Source of the DNA: Amblyomma americanum
Lineage: Eukaryota > Arthropoda > Arachnida > Ixodida > Ixodidae
Direction of reading: 5' to 3'
Length of the DNA stretch: 64,000 nucleotides
Assembly (NCBI RefSeq): GCF_052857255.1
Contig: NC_135498.1
Location: forward strand, 115,325,134-115,389,133
In this document: positions 11,191 to 22,989 of the stretch, piece by piece
Numbering within the stretch: position 1 is the stretch's first letter
Layout of the letters: each line of letters begins with the position of its first letter
Made by a program: the position numbers and the translations under genes
The notes under the pieces: generated by a model
What the model was told of the DNA's origin: nothing
What the model saw: only the letters and a program-made list of their open reading frames with translations
The model's database searches: none

Positions 11191-11639
11191 AATTAAATAG
11201 CAATTACGCAAAGGCGCAATGCGGTAAAGTATGCTCTCACTGACATGAAATAATTATTATGCATGATTACGCCCAGGACGATGCTACTGCCGTGAAATGT
11301 AACTGCGATGAAGTAATTTTGTCTGATCCCGATGCGCTAAACTTGTTCCGCTTATAAAAAATTCAGACTATCTCGTCGCAGGAGTGCGTTGATTGGACTC
11401 AGTGAAAGGCGTACCGTATTCTAGGAGGGCTCATGGGTAGCAATAGCTGCACACTAGCCTTGACCAGGGTTCCTCATCGGCCACGTTTATTTCTTTAGCT
11501 TTTCTTCACAACTGACAGCGCCGCTTTTTATGCATGGCGACCGGCACTCGCACCGTGCCCAAGGTGGTGCCAGATCGTACTACCCAGAAGGCTGGGACAT
11601 CCGCCGCGGCGGATAACCACAAATTAGATTTGGTTATTT
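11191..11639. other. no recognisable feature
   Basis: Unique-looking DNA between a SINE and the tail of a minus-strand LINE. No gene or repeat signature is recognised. Confidence 0.35.
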
Positions 11640-13480
11640 ATTTAAATATTTGTTTGTTTATTTATTTTTACATTTATTTCTTATATTTCTTTATTGAGGT
11701 CATAATGTTAGCATTATCAGAGGCTGCTACCGGAAAGGGCGAAATTGAGGAGCAAGAAAATACAGGAATATACAAATGCAGGAACCGGAACTTAAAAGGG
11801 AAATTGAGAAAACACACTACTGCCAAAACACAAGGCACTACCTCGAGTGCCATGGCGTCTGTGCATTCTATGCAGCATTCATTATAAAATAAAAAGCTGC
11901 AGTACCACAATTACACAAGGCAAATTGTAAAAAAAGGGAGGGGGTTTAGTCAAATACTCTACCAATAAAAATCTACACTGTAGAAAATGCTATCAGAAAC
12001 AATATATGGCAATGATCATGAACGATGAGCGGTACTTACCCTCGATAGAAATTGATTTAGTGACGGGCTGCTGACTCTGTCAATTGTTAGAGCGTTCCAT
12101 TCCCATACTGCTCGCGGGAAGTAAGAATACCTAAATATGCCACAATGAAATCTAAGTTCTGCTGAATGTTTACAACGTTTTTTGCACATTTTTTTGCACA
12201 TGATCGATATTGGTCCACGTATACATTAAGTGCCCCACTTTAAATTGGTTGAAGAAACTTCAGGAGTAAGAAACGCGCTCTACTACTGATAGTCGGCAGA
12301 CAAGGCTTATTAGGGATAAGGCCTCGAGTTTAGTTTCTTCTGCACTTATTATGAACAAATCAAAGCGCCCTCCAGTGGGCACCCTCTAGATGTTTTGTGT
12401 ACGAAAACCAGCGGATAAAGTTGTATCCAAGTACAGAACGAATCAAGGATGTGCAAGCCAGTAAGCTAGCTAGTAGTAAGGGGCGCACCAGGGATAGGTC
12501 GTTTTAAAGAAGAAAAGCGCGATAAGAGCTTTATTTCTTGTGTAAGAAACCTGCCTGCCCCACTTTAGGCCGAGAGACACTACAAAACTACGGCATTTAT
12601 ATTCATCCACCGATTTCATTTCTCTTAGATCAGTTTTATAAGGAATTTCTTTTTCTTTTTCCTCATCAGTGACATAGCTACCGTTTTTCTCTAAATTAAT
12701 GATCATATGCCAGTCTTTACACCAGTCTTCTATTTTAGTCAGTGCTTTGTTTACAAGTATACGGTCTTTGCGGTCCTTAATTTCTTTACAAATAAAGCAG
12801 ACATCTGCAAACATGCGAATCGTGACGTCTCGTTTATTCGATATACCTTTTATGTATAAGAAGAAAAGTAGTGGTTCTAAACAGTACCTTGGGGTACCCC
12901 CGAGAAAACCTTCAGCCTAGTTCGAGGAATGACCTTCATAATAGGCAAATTGGTTTCGACCTGATATGACATTATCTAGCTTATAATTACATTTGTTTCA
13001 CGAAACCTAGAAAAATTGTTTATTATTTAGGATGAGATTACCGTTCAAAAGCTTTAGACACGTCGAGAAATGTAATGTCTACATACCCGCGCTTATCGAT
13101 AATTGATGTCATGTCATCAATAGTTTCCACTACCTGTGTGGTAGTAGACAAATCCTTCCTAATGCCGTGTTGGTTGACAGTCATAATGTTACACTTTTCG
13201 GTAAAGGCCAAAATATACTTAAGAATATAGACAAAAAGCATTTTGCATGCAGTGCGAGTGAGTGATATCGGAAGAAAGTTTGAGAGGTTGCACAAAGGGA
13301 CAATTTAGGCGATTTTCCAATCGTTCAGTATCTGGCCTGTTTCTGATGATCTTGTGTAATTGAGAAGCAAATATTTCTAGACCCACTTTATGCATGCCTT
13401 TAAAAATGTGTTCGGGATATTTTCAAGACCACAGGACATTTTTGTGTAAAGATTTCGCTGGGCTGATGGATGGCGCCACG
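11640..13480 (-). pseudogene. LINE ORF2 remnant (CR1/Jockey-like) with T-rich 3' tail
   Basis: From right to left on the minus strand: an RT entry block with SNFLPISLTRTACKML, the NQHGIRKDLSTTTQ block, FLDVSKAFER (near 13,040), then the catalytic box as MFADVCFI near 12,810, where YADD has lost its second Asp, then NLEKNGSYV. The C-terminal block FPRAVWEWNALT lies near 12,090. The TTTATTTAAATATTTG stretch at about 11,635-11,690 would be the reverse of an A/TAAA-rich tail, which would put the 3' end there. Stops and indels interrupt the frame. It is a different copy from the plus-strand LINE at 4-5.6 kb. Confidence 0.75.
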
Positions 13481-13660
13481 GGACCTTGTTCTAGGGTTCG
13501 CGTGCATTACGTAATAAAGGCAACTCACGCGGCAGCGGTAGCGATCCAAGTGTCATCAAGGGGTTAACTGAAAGTTTCGCCTAAATTCTTTTTAGGTTCG
13601 CCTCTGTCGTCTCCCTCCGTCCTGACGCCAAGGACAACAGCGGCGCGCCAACAACGGGTG

Positions 13661-14098
13661 CTAATAGCATTCTATGATTATAAAATAGATGCCATTTGCT
13701 AGCCGGCGATTTCGTGACTCTGTTCTCGGGCTGCAGGATCTTAAATTCTCTGTCACGCGGCTTACTTGTGCCTCTCGATGCAGCCATTCAGGTTCTTGGT
13801 TTCTGAGACCACAGGCTTGTGCTTGTTGCTGTTCTTTTGTAGAACGCTCAGAAAACGAAACATGCGCAGCATTCACAGCAATCCAGTGTTCATCTCTCAT
13901 GGGACTTTTCCACGCGGTAAGCAGTTTTATTAACACGAAAAGTTCACATGGAATTCCGAACTCTTCATCACAGGAAGGAGTGCTCTCGATGCATTCAACA
14001 ATCTGCTGAACAATGTCCCAAAAGAACATAGTATAACTACACAACACAATATCCATATCAGTATCCACAATATATACAGTACCCAAAGTCCATATCAA
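13661..14098 (-). CDS. unidentified 145-codon open frame
   Basis: A minus-strand open frame with an N-terminal hydrophobic region (TVYIVDTDMDIVLCSYTMFF), an acidic Cys-bearing middle and a Glu/Gln/Arg-rich C-terminal half (STKEQQQAQACGLRNQ). I recognise no domain. The opposite strand is also open over much of it, which weakens the case. It lies between two LINE remnants and could be part of an unrecognised repeat. Confidence 0.2.
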   Translation of the reverse strand: MIWTLGTVYIVDTDMDIVLCSYTMFFWDIVQQIVECIESTPSCDEEFGIPCELFVLIKLLTAWKSPMRDEHWIAVNAAHVSFSERSTKEQQQAQACGLRNQEPEWLHREAQVSRVTENLRSCSPRTESRNRRLANGIYFIIIECY

Positions 14099-14879
14099 TT
14101 TTTAGAATTTTGAAAACGCATTTCTCATCGGTGCTGTGTCCCAACAAATTCAGGTTATTTCAACGAGTAAGGTGCACTAGAGCGGTTGCCTTTCCTGCAA
14201 GCTGTTCGATAGAACATGTATTTTGGCGCGATGTAATAAACTCTTGGGGCAACAGCGCCGTGAGTAACAGCGCTTTCGAAATTCTAGACACTGATAAGAA
14301 TATCCTTTACCATGAGCTACACGCTGCTCAGTTAATAAGCACTCTAAAACCACGGACTAAAATTTTAACTATTCAGCGGTAATTAACCAGCTTAGTAGAT
14401 AACGCATCTTGACTCTAATCTCATGCACTAGACCGCTGACAATGCTGGACCGAACAAAACCTCTTCAAACTCATATAGATATTTTTAGAAATGAAAAAAC
14501 GCATTAGGTGAAACTCCCGGTACGATGTGAGTTGCAAAACCAATGCCGAAGATATGAATTAAAGAAATTATGTTTGGTAAGCTTTTGGTTCTTGGGGAGA
14601 GCCAGTAGTGCCACGACATTCTTCTTGGGTGGGGTATGGACAATTGAGGCGAAGGAGATTGCTCAAAAGATACATGTTGGAGGTGTGCCGGGAAGGTTAC
14701 TGGCAAGTAGGCTTTGGGGCAAACCTACTTGCCAATACAGCAGCAGTAACAGCTGCCGATACAAGATAACGTCCTCTCAACAGCGTGTGGTAACGTAGAG
14801 GGGGCATGCGGTGGTCCTGATGGCGCCCGCTTAATTATTCGGCGGAAGAGAAATTCCTGACAGATACGAGCTTCGTCAT
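14099..14879. other. no recognisable feature
   Basis: No motif-bearing open frame or repeat family is recognised in this stretch. Confidence 0.35.
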
Positions 14880-15217
14880 CACCTTTATGATCACCAGCCT
14901 GACTACGCCCATTGCAGGGCAAAGGTCTCTCCCATGTTTCTCTAATTAACACAGTTTTTTGCAGCTGCTTCCACCGTATGCCCGAAAACTTCTTAATCTA
15001 ATCCGCCCATGAAACATTCTGCCACATCCTGCTACGCGTGCTTTCTTTTGGAATCCACTCCGCTACCCTTAAGGACTAGCCGTTATCTTGCCTTCGTATT
15101 ACATGCCCTGCCCAAGCCCATTTCTTCCTCTTGATTTCGACTATGATGTCATTGACCCGCGTTTGGTCCCTCACCAACTGTGCCCGCTTCCCGTCTCTGA
15201 ACGTTACTTCTATCATC
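14880..15217 (-). pseudogene. LINE 3' end, RTE-like C-terminus
   Basis: On the minus strand the sequence reads RDGKRAQLVRDQTRVND, VEIKRKKWAWAGHVIRR and, after a frame change, further Trp/Lys-rich blocks (WADxIKKFSGIRWKQLQK) ending RETWERPLPCNGRSQAG. The KWxWAGHVxRR block followed by a Trp-rich tail is the characteristic C-terminal end of one LINE group common in arthropods (RTE-like). Only the last 110 or so codons remain and they are frame-broken. Confidence 0.7.
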
Positions 15218-15616
15218 TCTTTATCTTCATTTCACAAATGATAAAAAAATTTTTCGCGGTCCTATGCGCATTGGGCCTTATTATCTTCCCCCCGCACGCA
15301 TATCACGCCGCACAAGCCAGCGGCTACATATTGCACGTCATCGTTCTGCCGCTGTCACGTTTTCAAATTACTTTTTCCTTGCACTGCTGCAGATTGCCAC
15401 GGCCTTCCAAACAACGTTGCTATCATCATGGGCTCATATTTTTTTTTAAACGTAAAAAAGTTCTTGTTACTGTAATTATGTTTATTTAATCTTGCCATCC
15501 TTTGTGTTACTTGTGTTACTCTTGGAGCCTATAAGTAACAAAATGAAACGAAATAAAGGGTCCACGAAGGCCATTGGCAGGAAACTGCGGGACAACTCGT
15601 TTGGTTGCAGCTACTT

Positions 15617-15835
15617 TGTTTATGGGGGTTTTGACTTTCCAAAGCAATTCCGGCTATGAGGGACCCCGTAGTGAAGTTCTCCAGAAATTTCGACTATCTG
15701 GGGTTCTTTAACGTGCACTGACATCGCACAGTACACGGGCTTCTAGAATTTCGCCTCCATCAAAATTCGACTGCCAGGGCGGGATCGACCCGCACAGATA
15801 CTTTGTGTGTCATCGTCTCTTGTTACGCCAGAATC
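15617..15835 (-). repeat. tRNA-derived SINE
   Basis: The minus strand contains a B-box-like GGGTCGATCCCGCC, the body step GTGCGATGTCAGTGCACGTT, AGAACCCCAGATAGTCG and the end step CTCATAGCCGGAATTGC. This is the same subfamily as the copies at 24.9 and 62.7 kb. Confidence 0.75.
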
Positions 15836-15939
15836 TTATAACATTACTTTCTGCATGGCTCTCTACACAAAAAGGTACTATTCCTCTTGCCGTCCACCGA
15901 ATCAAAGTGCCTTTGGTGCTAACGTAGTCGTAAAGAGTG

Positions 15940-18480
15940 AAACAGGGCAACCAAAACGAAGGGCCAGAAAATGAGATACACGGACAAGCGCTGACTTACA
16001 ACTAGCTGTTTTAATAGGAAAACCACATATAAATAATCTCTAATCACTGCGTCACATCCGCAAGTCATCATCGCAAACTACGAACATAACAAGAAAGGAA
16101 ATAACAATTGCTGAACCAAGCACCTACAGGCGCCCACGCTGTTTCAACAGCCATATCTCACGCTTAGACAAGGCCATCGAAGTGCTGCTCACACACGAGT
16201 CACCTTCCTTGAAGATATAAACCTCTACTACTTCCCGTACTAGTTGCTCTTTGTTATGATACAGCACAACACTGTTGTCAAAGTACAGAATGCACAGGCA
16301 AGATTTGCAATGTGCTACCAACTTTGACGAACAAGAGCCTCCCAAAGAATAAGCGTGTTCCAACAGGCTTTCATTTAGGCACCTGCCTGTTTGGTCCACG
16401 TAGAAATGGCCACACGAGAACGGAATCCTGTACGCCACTCCTACTCTGCACTCCACAAATTGAGTGCCGTGACGAACTCCGCACCCTTCTGTGGCGCTAC
16501 CATTTTCTTTCTTGCGTTTCACTGACGCCGGAACCTTGCTCAATTTATTTGGCGTAGAAAACAGAACCTTGCCACCAAACTTCTCCGCTATCTTCTTCCA
16601 TCAGTGGGATAGCCGATGAACATATGGGACCACCGCCCCTTTTGTTCTTCTTACTGCCAGTGCTATCTTCCGCTCCCATTTTTTCTTTCTTTGTTTTCAT
16701 TTTCAGGAGTAGCCTGTCGCACGTCGACACTAGTACATTCTCCGGAAAACCTGCCGCTCTGCAACGAGACCATTGTGCGTCAAAGCTTGAACCAACCTCA
16801 TGCAAGCATGACTTCCCAATAGCCGTTCCCAGGCAGGCCATGGCGATCCCGTTCTTGACCAGCTTGGAATGATAGGAGTCCGAATCAAGAAGTGGCTTTT
16901 GCTTTCTTGGTGCGTAGCGCCAACATACATGGTTCCTTTGAAACTTGGAGTTCAAATCCAAGAATTTGAAGCGGTCTCCAGAAGGCATCCCATAAATGAA
17001 CGTTAGTTCAGACGCCATGCTTTAAAATACTTTCATGATGTCATTCACCACCTGAGGGCTGGCTTCCGTCGGTAGTGCCACAAGATAGCCATCCACATAT
17101 CTAAGGATGCTTAAAGTACAATCCTTGACTTCTTTTTCCAGTGCTCTGTCTACTGCGCTTAAATATTTACTGCTCAAAACAGGTGGTACGCTTAAGCCGA
17201 TGCATATGGTGGACCGCTGGACGTATGTGCCCTCTCCCCACCCCACCAACGTACTCCGCAGGAACACGCTTAATAGCTCCCGGAATGATTCTACTAAAAT
17301 TCCGCATTCCATACAAAACGACTGTCGTCGTTGTCCCCTGTGACACATTCCTTCATATGTTTCATGAGAGCCGGATGTGGCAGCGAGTAATATAAATCTT
17401 CTATGTCGATGGTGAACGCGGATACAATGGCCAGTTCTGCATTCGATAACGTTTTAACAACGTTGACAGAATTTTCCACCAGGAACGGGTCCTTTATGTT
17501 CAAAGAAGTTAGGTTCCTTTTCAGGAAACCTGACACAAATTACTGCCATGTTCTGTGTTCATTCACTATTGCTCTGAATGGGACATTTACTTTGTGGCTT
17601 TTGGTGGAGAAAAACACTTCGAGCTGTAGGCCTTTTGTACTCTGTACAGCTTTTTGAAGACCCTCTAAGTTTAGCTTTTGGAGCAGGGCGACTGCCTCTC
17701 TTTTGCGCTTCTTCGTGTAAACTTGCACTCGCTTGAAGTGTTTGTTAACTGCTGCCTCTGCTTTTTCGCCAAATAAGCTGTCAGGTAAAACCACCAACTT
17801 GCCTTCTTTTGTCAGCCAGCATTGATCGAAGGTTGCTGGCTAGCAGGTGTTCCGCGACCTTTGAGATATGTCTATGCCTTCTATGGTCTTTTGAAGTGTC
17901 AATTGCATCAACACAGTCAGCGGCGCACCGGAACCTATCTTCCTCGTGCACTTCCCGAGAGATAGCTCTTATAAAAGCTATTTTTTCTAGTATGCTCAGT
18001 CCTGGATCAACTGAGAACTTCGGTCCTAGGCTAAGCAACTTTTCATATTTTCGGTCCAGTCTTGCACCTCCCAGCAGCAGGCCGTTCCTTATTTCCGTCC
18101 TCTTCTTCTCTTTCTTCGGCAGAGTACGCAGTGTGAATTTCCAGATGCATTCAGTGAGCTGTTCAGCCGTCGCACTCCAATCTTGGTACACACGCACTTG
18201 CCTACTCTTCCCTTAACTAATGCCGCGATGTACCCAGAGTCAGTCCTTGGGAAATCTTGCTTGTCTCCAGCATTCAGCAGAAATAATTTTGCACATCCGC
18301 CTGAGGTGTCCTAAGGAAGGTTTAAGAATTCCGCAGATAGTCTGGATGTCTGTTGGGCAGAGTGAACTTCGAGCATACCAAGACATAGTCTGTGCTCTAC
18401 ACATGTAGACTGCGATGAGCGGAGTCAGTACGGCGGGATTAGAAAGATCAAGGTTATTACACTTAAAAGAATCCTATATA
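15940..18480 (-). mobile_element. near-full-length Penelope-like retroelement
   Basis: The element lies on the minus strand with its 3' terminus near 15,940, where the GAAACAGGGCAACCAAAACG stretch is also found at the ends near 18,550 and (inverted) 19,225. The 3' untranslated region carries ATATGTGGTTTTCCTATTAA in minus sense. The coding region is described separately. At its 5' side (18,500-18,760) a second copy of only the 3' end sits in the same orientation, which is the partial-tandem (pLTR) layout known for Penelope elements. Confidence 0.85.
16124..18197 (-). pseudogene. Penelope-like RT plus GIY-YIG endonuclease, frame-broken
   Basis: Six minus-strand segments line up end to end: 18197-17781, 17797-17540, 17536-17294, 17348-17022, 17018-16545 and 16543-16124. 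Together they give most of a PLE protein of roughly 690 residues. Visible parts are an N-terminal basic region; the RT palm block FTIDIEDLYYSLPH; the catalytic box as RYVDGYLVAL, where the second Asp of YVDD is Gly; a linker with FKFLDLNSKFQRNHVCWR; and a GIY-YIG endonuclease with VAYRIPFSCGHFYVDQTG, in which YVD stands where YVG or YIG is usual and the Arg of the NERxxEH helix is Ser. Five frame changes plus these substitutions indicate an inactive copy. PLEs encode both reverse transcription and target cleavage. Confidence 0.9.
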
Positions 18481-18496
18481 CGAGAAATAACTTGTA

Positions 18497-19270
18497 GCAA
18501 GATAGCATAGTGGGCGAGTTGATATTGCATCTTTAGGAATGAAACAGCGCCACTAAAACGAAGGACCAGAAAAGGAGATACAAGGACAAGCGCTGAATTA
18601 CAGCTGACTGTTTTAATCGAAAAACCACATATAAAAAATCTCTATTCACTGCGTCACATCCTCACGTCATCATCACAAACTACTAACATACAAAGAAAGT
18701 GAATAAAAGTTGCTGAATCTTAAGCACTTACAGGCTCCCACGTTGTTCCAACCGCCATTTCTACGTGGGCCAAAAAGGCAGGTGCCTAAATGAACGCCCG
18801 TCGGAACACGCTAATTCTTTGGGAGGCTCTTGTTCGTCAATGTTGCTTGCAGATTGCAAATCCTGCCTGTGCACTCCGTACTTTGACAACACTGTTGTGC
18901 TGTATCATCATAAAGAGCAACTAGTACGGGAAGTAGTAAAGGCTTATCATTTCTTCACAGAAGGTGGCTCGTGTGTGAGCAGCACTTCGATGGCTTTGTC
19001 TAAGCGTGAGATATGGCTTTTGGAACAACGTGGAAGCCTGTAGGTGATTAAGATTGAGCAATTGTTATTTCCTTTCTTTGCATATTAGTAGTTCGTGGTG
19101 ATGACGTGAGGATGTGACGCAGTTATTAGAGATTAGTTATATGTGGTTTTCCTGTTAAAACAGTCAGCTGTAAGTCAGCGCTTGTCCGTGTATCTCCTAT
19201 TCTGGTCCTTCGTTTTAGTTGCGCTCTTTCGTTCCATAATATGCAATACCAACTCGCCCACTATGGTATG
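18497..19270. repeat. palindromic pair of Penelope-like 3' ends
   Basis: The left arm 18,497-18,760 and the reverse complement of the right arm, about 19,010-19,270, share the same order of landmarks: AGTGGGCGAGTTG, TATTGCAT, AAAACGAAGGACCAGAA, GACAAGCGCTGA, CAGCTGACTGTTTTAA, AAAACCACATATAA, GCGTCACATCCTCACGTCAT and the terminal CACGTTGTTCCAA. Identity looks high by eye. Between the arms lies a plus-strand GIY-YIG fragment. The left arm alone repeats the 3' end of the adjacent minus-strand element. Confidence 0.85.
18765..19043 (+). pseudogene. GIY-YIG endonuclease C-terminal fragment of a PLE
   Basis: The frame opens inside the endonuclease at GQKGRCLNERPSEH and runs through CKSCLCTPYFDNTVVLYH and an LVREVVKAYHF helix to the terminus ALSKREIWLLEQRGSL. 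It parallels the last 92 residues of the minus-strand copy at 16,124-16,543. Here the Arg of NERxxEH is kept, although the glycine-tyrosine core upstream is missing. It is a 5'-truncated piece in inverted orientation, not a gene. Confidence 0.85.
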
Positions 19271-19339
19271 TTACTTAACTAGTCACTTCTAGAATTCAAT
19301 TAAGGTCCAAAGGAGGCGCTTCTACTCTGCGGCTGATGA

Positions 19340-19600
19340 TTAATTGAGTTTTTATTGTGAATTTACAAGCGAATGCTTCGGATACATTAGTGCTTCTGGT
19401 ACCACATCTCCGCGTCCTTCCGGTTTCGGCGAACGCGATGCGCCTTCATGCTTCCAGTCGCTTTTTGAAGGGGTCGGTACTCCTGGACAACTGTGTCTTG
19501 AGGGCTGGCAACAACGTCGAACTTCTGGCCCTGCGGAAATATCCGTGGCGTGCATATTGGATTCTTTCTTGGATTCAAATTATGTAAAGGCTAGGTTTTT
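19340..19600 (-). other. possible 3' end of an unidentified transcribed unit
   Basis: The minus strand has overlapping open frames of 63-67 codons in a relatively CpG-rich stretch, followed by stops and an AATAAA (in CACAATAAAAACTC) at about 19,350. This layout suggests the 3' end of a gene or retrocopy on the minus strand. I do not recognise the protein, and the plus strand is open as well. Confidence 0.25.
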
Positions 19601-22458
19601 GTTGTAACAGGTAGGTTGATTATAAATATCAAAATTGTGGACTTCTCAAATGCTTATTCAAGAATTTTTCAAGACAGGCTGGCAGTAGAGTTAACACCAC
19701 GAAGATATGTTTTTCTAACGCAAAAATACAAGCACTATTCGAAAAGTTGAATGAAATTACATTTCCGCGTTTACACGTTATGCAAAAATGAGTCCATTTT
19801 TACAACGATGGTGACATAAACTGCTTCACAAAGCCATTGTAAGGGTACTTAGCACGCTCATATCTCTGAATGATAGCATTTAAAGTTTTGAAAAAATGCA
19901 TTTGGTTTTTCAACACGAGCCTGTGCATAAAAATTGTCTTTGCAGAGGGCTTCACAAAACTTTCTCCATCCCGCTTTCTTTCACACAAAAAAAAATTGTG
20001 CATTTCCTTCCGAATTCTCTTTTGACAACAACGCAGCTACTTCGCAAGAAATTTACCTGGCAACTGTACCGCATCCCAGTACCGCGGCGACAAAATCCTG
20101 GCTGCAATTGGTTTTGTTGAACTCCTAAGACAAGTGGCGTAAAAGCCGTAGCGGTCATATAATACAGGAGTTTTTTGCACAATGTGCGCTCTTCTAGCTG
20201 TCATTGGCACTTTAAATTACCGTAATCTTTTTAACGACATCATCGACCTAATTCTGACAATTGCACATGCTTCCTCTCTAATATAATTGCGTAGTTTCTG
20301 GGCAATAAAGAACTTGAGGCAAACGGGGCAGTTAAGCTGCGCTCAGCCAAACTCGGAGGATATCCTTGCTTTCCAACATAACCTGGTTGAAAAAACTAGC
20401 GCGCTAGTTTTCTTTTTTTTCAGCACTCCAGCGTAGGACCCTTATGTGTGATCCAGGTTATCACTGTGCAGCCTATTTTTGATGCTTTCCGATATTATTA
20501 CGGCTTCAGTCGTTGCCACAACTGCGCAGTGACTTCACATAGCTGCTAAGAGCTCACCTTAAACCGTGCTTTCTGCCTTCATGAAAATTCCTATTGCGCT
20601 CATTACACTACAGTGTAACAACACCGCTCAGCATTTTTTTCACAATATGTCTGACTCACAAGATTTTGCTTCTTTCAAGCGTTAACATATTGCTCGCGCC
20701 ATGGCGCGCGTGTCTGTTGTCTATTGTTTAGCCGTCAATAACCAAACAAGTACTAACCAGCTTCACTAGTTCTTTTGCTCTTAAACATGTATCCGCATTA
20801 TGCGCAAATATCGCCATTAAAATTATGTAGATCTGAAATACCTATCTCTACTGATCTTTTTAATTTTACGGGCAACATAGTCCGCATTGTGGAGCAGGCC
20901 GCAACACACCAATACGCAGTGGTTCGCAGAACCAACTGCGCATCCCAGTCCCACTTCCGTAGATAAGCCAAGCTACTTGGCAAATTAGCTTCAGTGTTCG
21001 CCATCAGCTTCATTTGATAAAAATAAAGCTAGGAAGCTCGAGTAGATGGCCCTTTCTTTTGCTCTAAGAACAAGAAGAAAAATATCACAGAGAAACACCC
21101 ATCGTCACTGCTTTTTCTAGCCTTACCTCAACTTTTTAGAATTGCCAGCAATTCACTCTCACTACCAGTAGAACTGAGTGGCTTCCTCGCAGCCTCAATT
21201 TTTTGCTGCGGTCTTACAGCTAGGAGGAGCACGTGGCAGTGGGTAGGGTCATGAGTGTACTCAACTGAGATACCATTATGACGCACTGCTGTTTTTGCAC
21301 TTCTTTTCCCTGACCACTGCATTATGCGCCTGGTAAACTACAGTCCGCGGCAGGTATTGAAAATAGGAATCCAATTGAACTTCAAAATCCGGAGAAAATA
21401 TGGATAAAAGTACCAATTCAAAATAGCGCTTTGCGAGGAAGACTGCCATTCATTATCCTAGATGAAGCTGCGCAACATAAATAAGGACGTGAAATATACA
21501 CAACAAGAACTGGTCCACCCATCACGTTCTTGTTTATGCTGCAGTTTCTTCTCCGAAAATGAACGTGCGAGTAGCTCAAGAAGGTGCAGCGCTTGTTCAG
21601 TACCTTACATGTCGTTGTATACGCTGCGCACTTTTGTTTTTAATAAACACAGTACTATAACTGCTAACGAAGGCTATCAGAAAATCATTACTCTTCTTGT
21701 GAGTGTCGTGTCACAAGAGTGTAGCAAATATCAAGGCTGTTACAAATGGTGGACACAATGAATGAATAATTGTATGACATATGTGACGACAAGAGTTCGG
21801 CAAAAGAAAATATTCTAAGCACCCAGTTTTCTCTCCGTCACGCACAGCTAAAGCCAATCCCACAAAGCCTCGGCTTGTCATACTTACTGTAGACCTGTTC
21901 ACCTAAACCCACTTTTGCGCCCTCGTACAATATTTGTTTTTAAAGGAACACCTTTGTGCCTTTAAGCGCATTTTGCGCATTTAACTCTAAGAGATGCTGC
22001 TTGGCCAATATCTACTGAGAGGTCTCTATTCACCACGCACCTGTTCTCCTTCATCCGCAGCCATAGCCCCTGGAAAACAAGAAAAAAAAAACAAAGAACA
22101 AATTTACAGTTCTATACAGACGTGTCCGGCGCTAGCACCCTTCAATATCTGCCTGTTACAATGAACTTCAGAACACTATCGCAGAATATAAAGATGTTGT
22201 TCGTGCAACGTGGACAAGGATGCGTCGGCAGTCAACAATTCGCTCGTTTTCAGTTCTCTGTTGGGCTGCCAATTAATTGAGATCAGTGTTTCGCGACCAT
22301 GACGCACATTTGAACAAAAAACAACGTTCTGTATAACCAACACTCATTATCCTCTAACCAAGGTTTTACACAAAACAATTCAAAGGACTGCTTACTTCAT
22401 TCTAAACCATGCTTAAATGCCCGTCTATTCAGTTTCTATGCGCAGCTATCGAACAAAC
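19601..22458. other. AT-rich intergenic DNA
   Basis: Nearly 3 kb without a recognisable gene or repeat family. Open frames are 60-100 codons with overlapping frames on the other strand. A frame at 21128-21322 (-) and one at 21462-21761 (+) show no motif. Confidence 0.4.
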
Positions 22459-22729
22459 AATGAAGTACATATTCTGCATTAATGTACTGGCTTGTTTTTT
22501 TTTAGCATCAGGGCTGTGTGAGAGTTGTTTACAAGTTTTGTTGACGCTGCCTTTGCAGCGTGGCATTTTACAGAACACTCTGGGACACGGAAATGTCACA
22601 CAACTTCCTGCTGAGGTGTATTCGCAACACTGTCCACTGGGAGGAGGTCACACTCATGAAATTAGTCTTCATTGTAGGAATTTGGCGCAGTGGTCTGGCC
22701 AACAATATCAAGCGGTGTGCTTAAGTTAG
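22459..22729 (+). CDS. possible secreted-protein exon with signal peptide
   Basis: From an internal ATG at 22459 the translation begins MKYIFCINVLACFFLASGLC, a Lys followed by about 15 hydrophobic residues and small residues suited to signal-peptidase cleavage. The frame continues for about 68 residues with several Cys and His. Real coding may stop earlier, since GCTGTGTGAG just after the hydrophobic stretch could be a weak donor. Small secreted proteins with short signal exons are abundant in ticks. The family is not recognised and the ORF may be fortuitous. Confidence 0.3.
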
Positions 22730-22919
22730 AGACTGACCCGCGCACGCCTATTAGCAGAGAATAACACAAGCAAGAACGTTTGATCGACCGCAGATTACGC
22801 ATGAATTTCCAACAATGGGAGGAAGGTGTTACTGCTATCGCTGCACATTTTTCGCATAGCGAGATGAAAAGTTATGGATTTATAATATAAATGCCATACA
22901 AAGATTAACTGACACTCAC

Positions 22920-22989
22920 CGAGCAGTAAGGCCACCAGGATAAACAAATGGACGTAAAACACTGTTCTGTCCTTCATCTGGTATCTTCT
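22920..22989 (-). CDS. possible signal-peptide exon of a secreted protein
   Basis: On the minus strand a pyrimidine-rich acceptor (CTGTTACACTTTTCAG) is followed by AAGATACCAG and an ATG at 22977. The exon then encodes MKDRTVFYVHLFILVALLLG and stops at a consensus donor, CTCG joined to GTGAGT at 22920/22919, leaving phase 1. A 5' leader plus signal peptide in a short exon is a common layout for arthropod secreted proteins. The next exon would lie to the left on the minus strand but I could not identify it. Confidence 0.45.

Noticed and set aside
13661..14098. Conserved single-exon gene on the minus strand
   Set aside because: Kept only as a low-confidence open frame because the plus strand is open over the same interval and no domain is visible.
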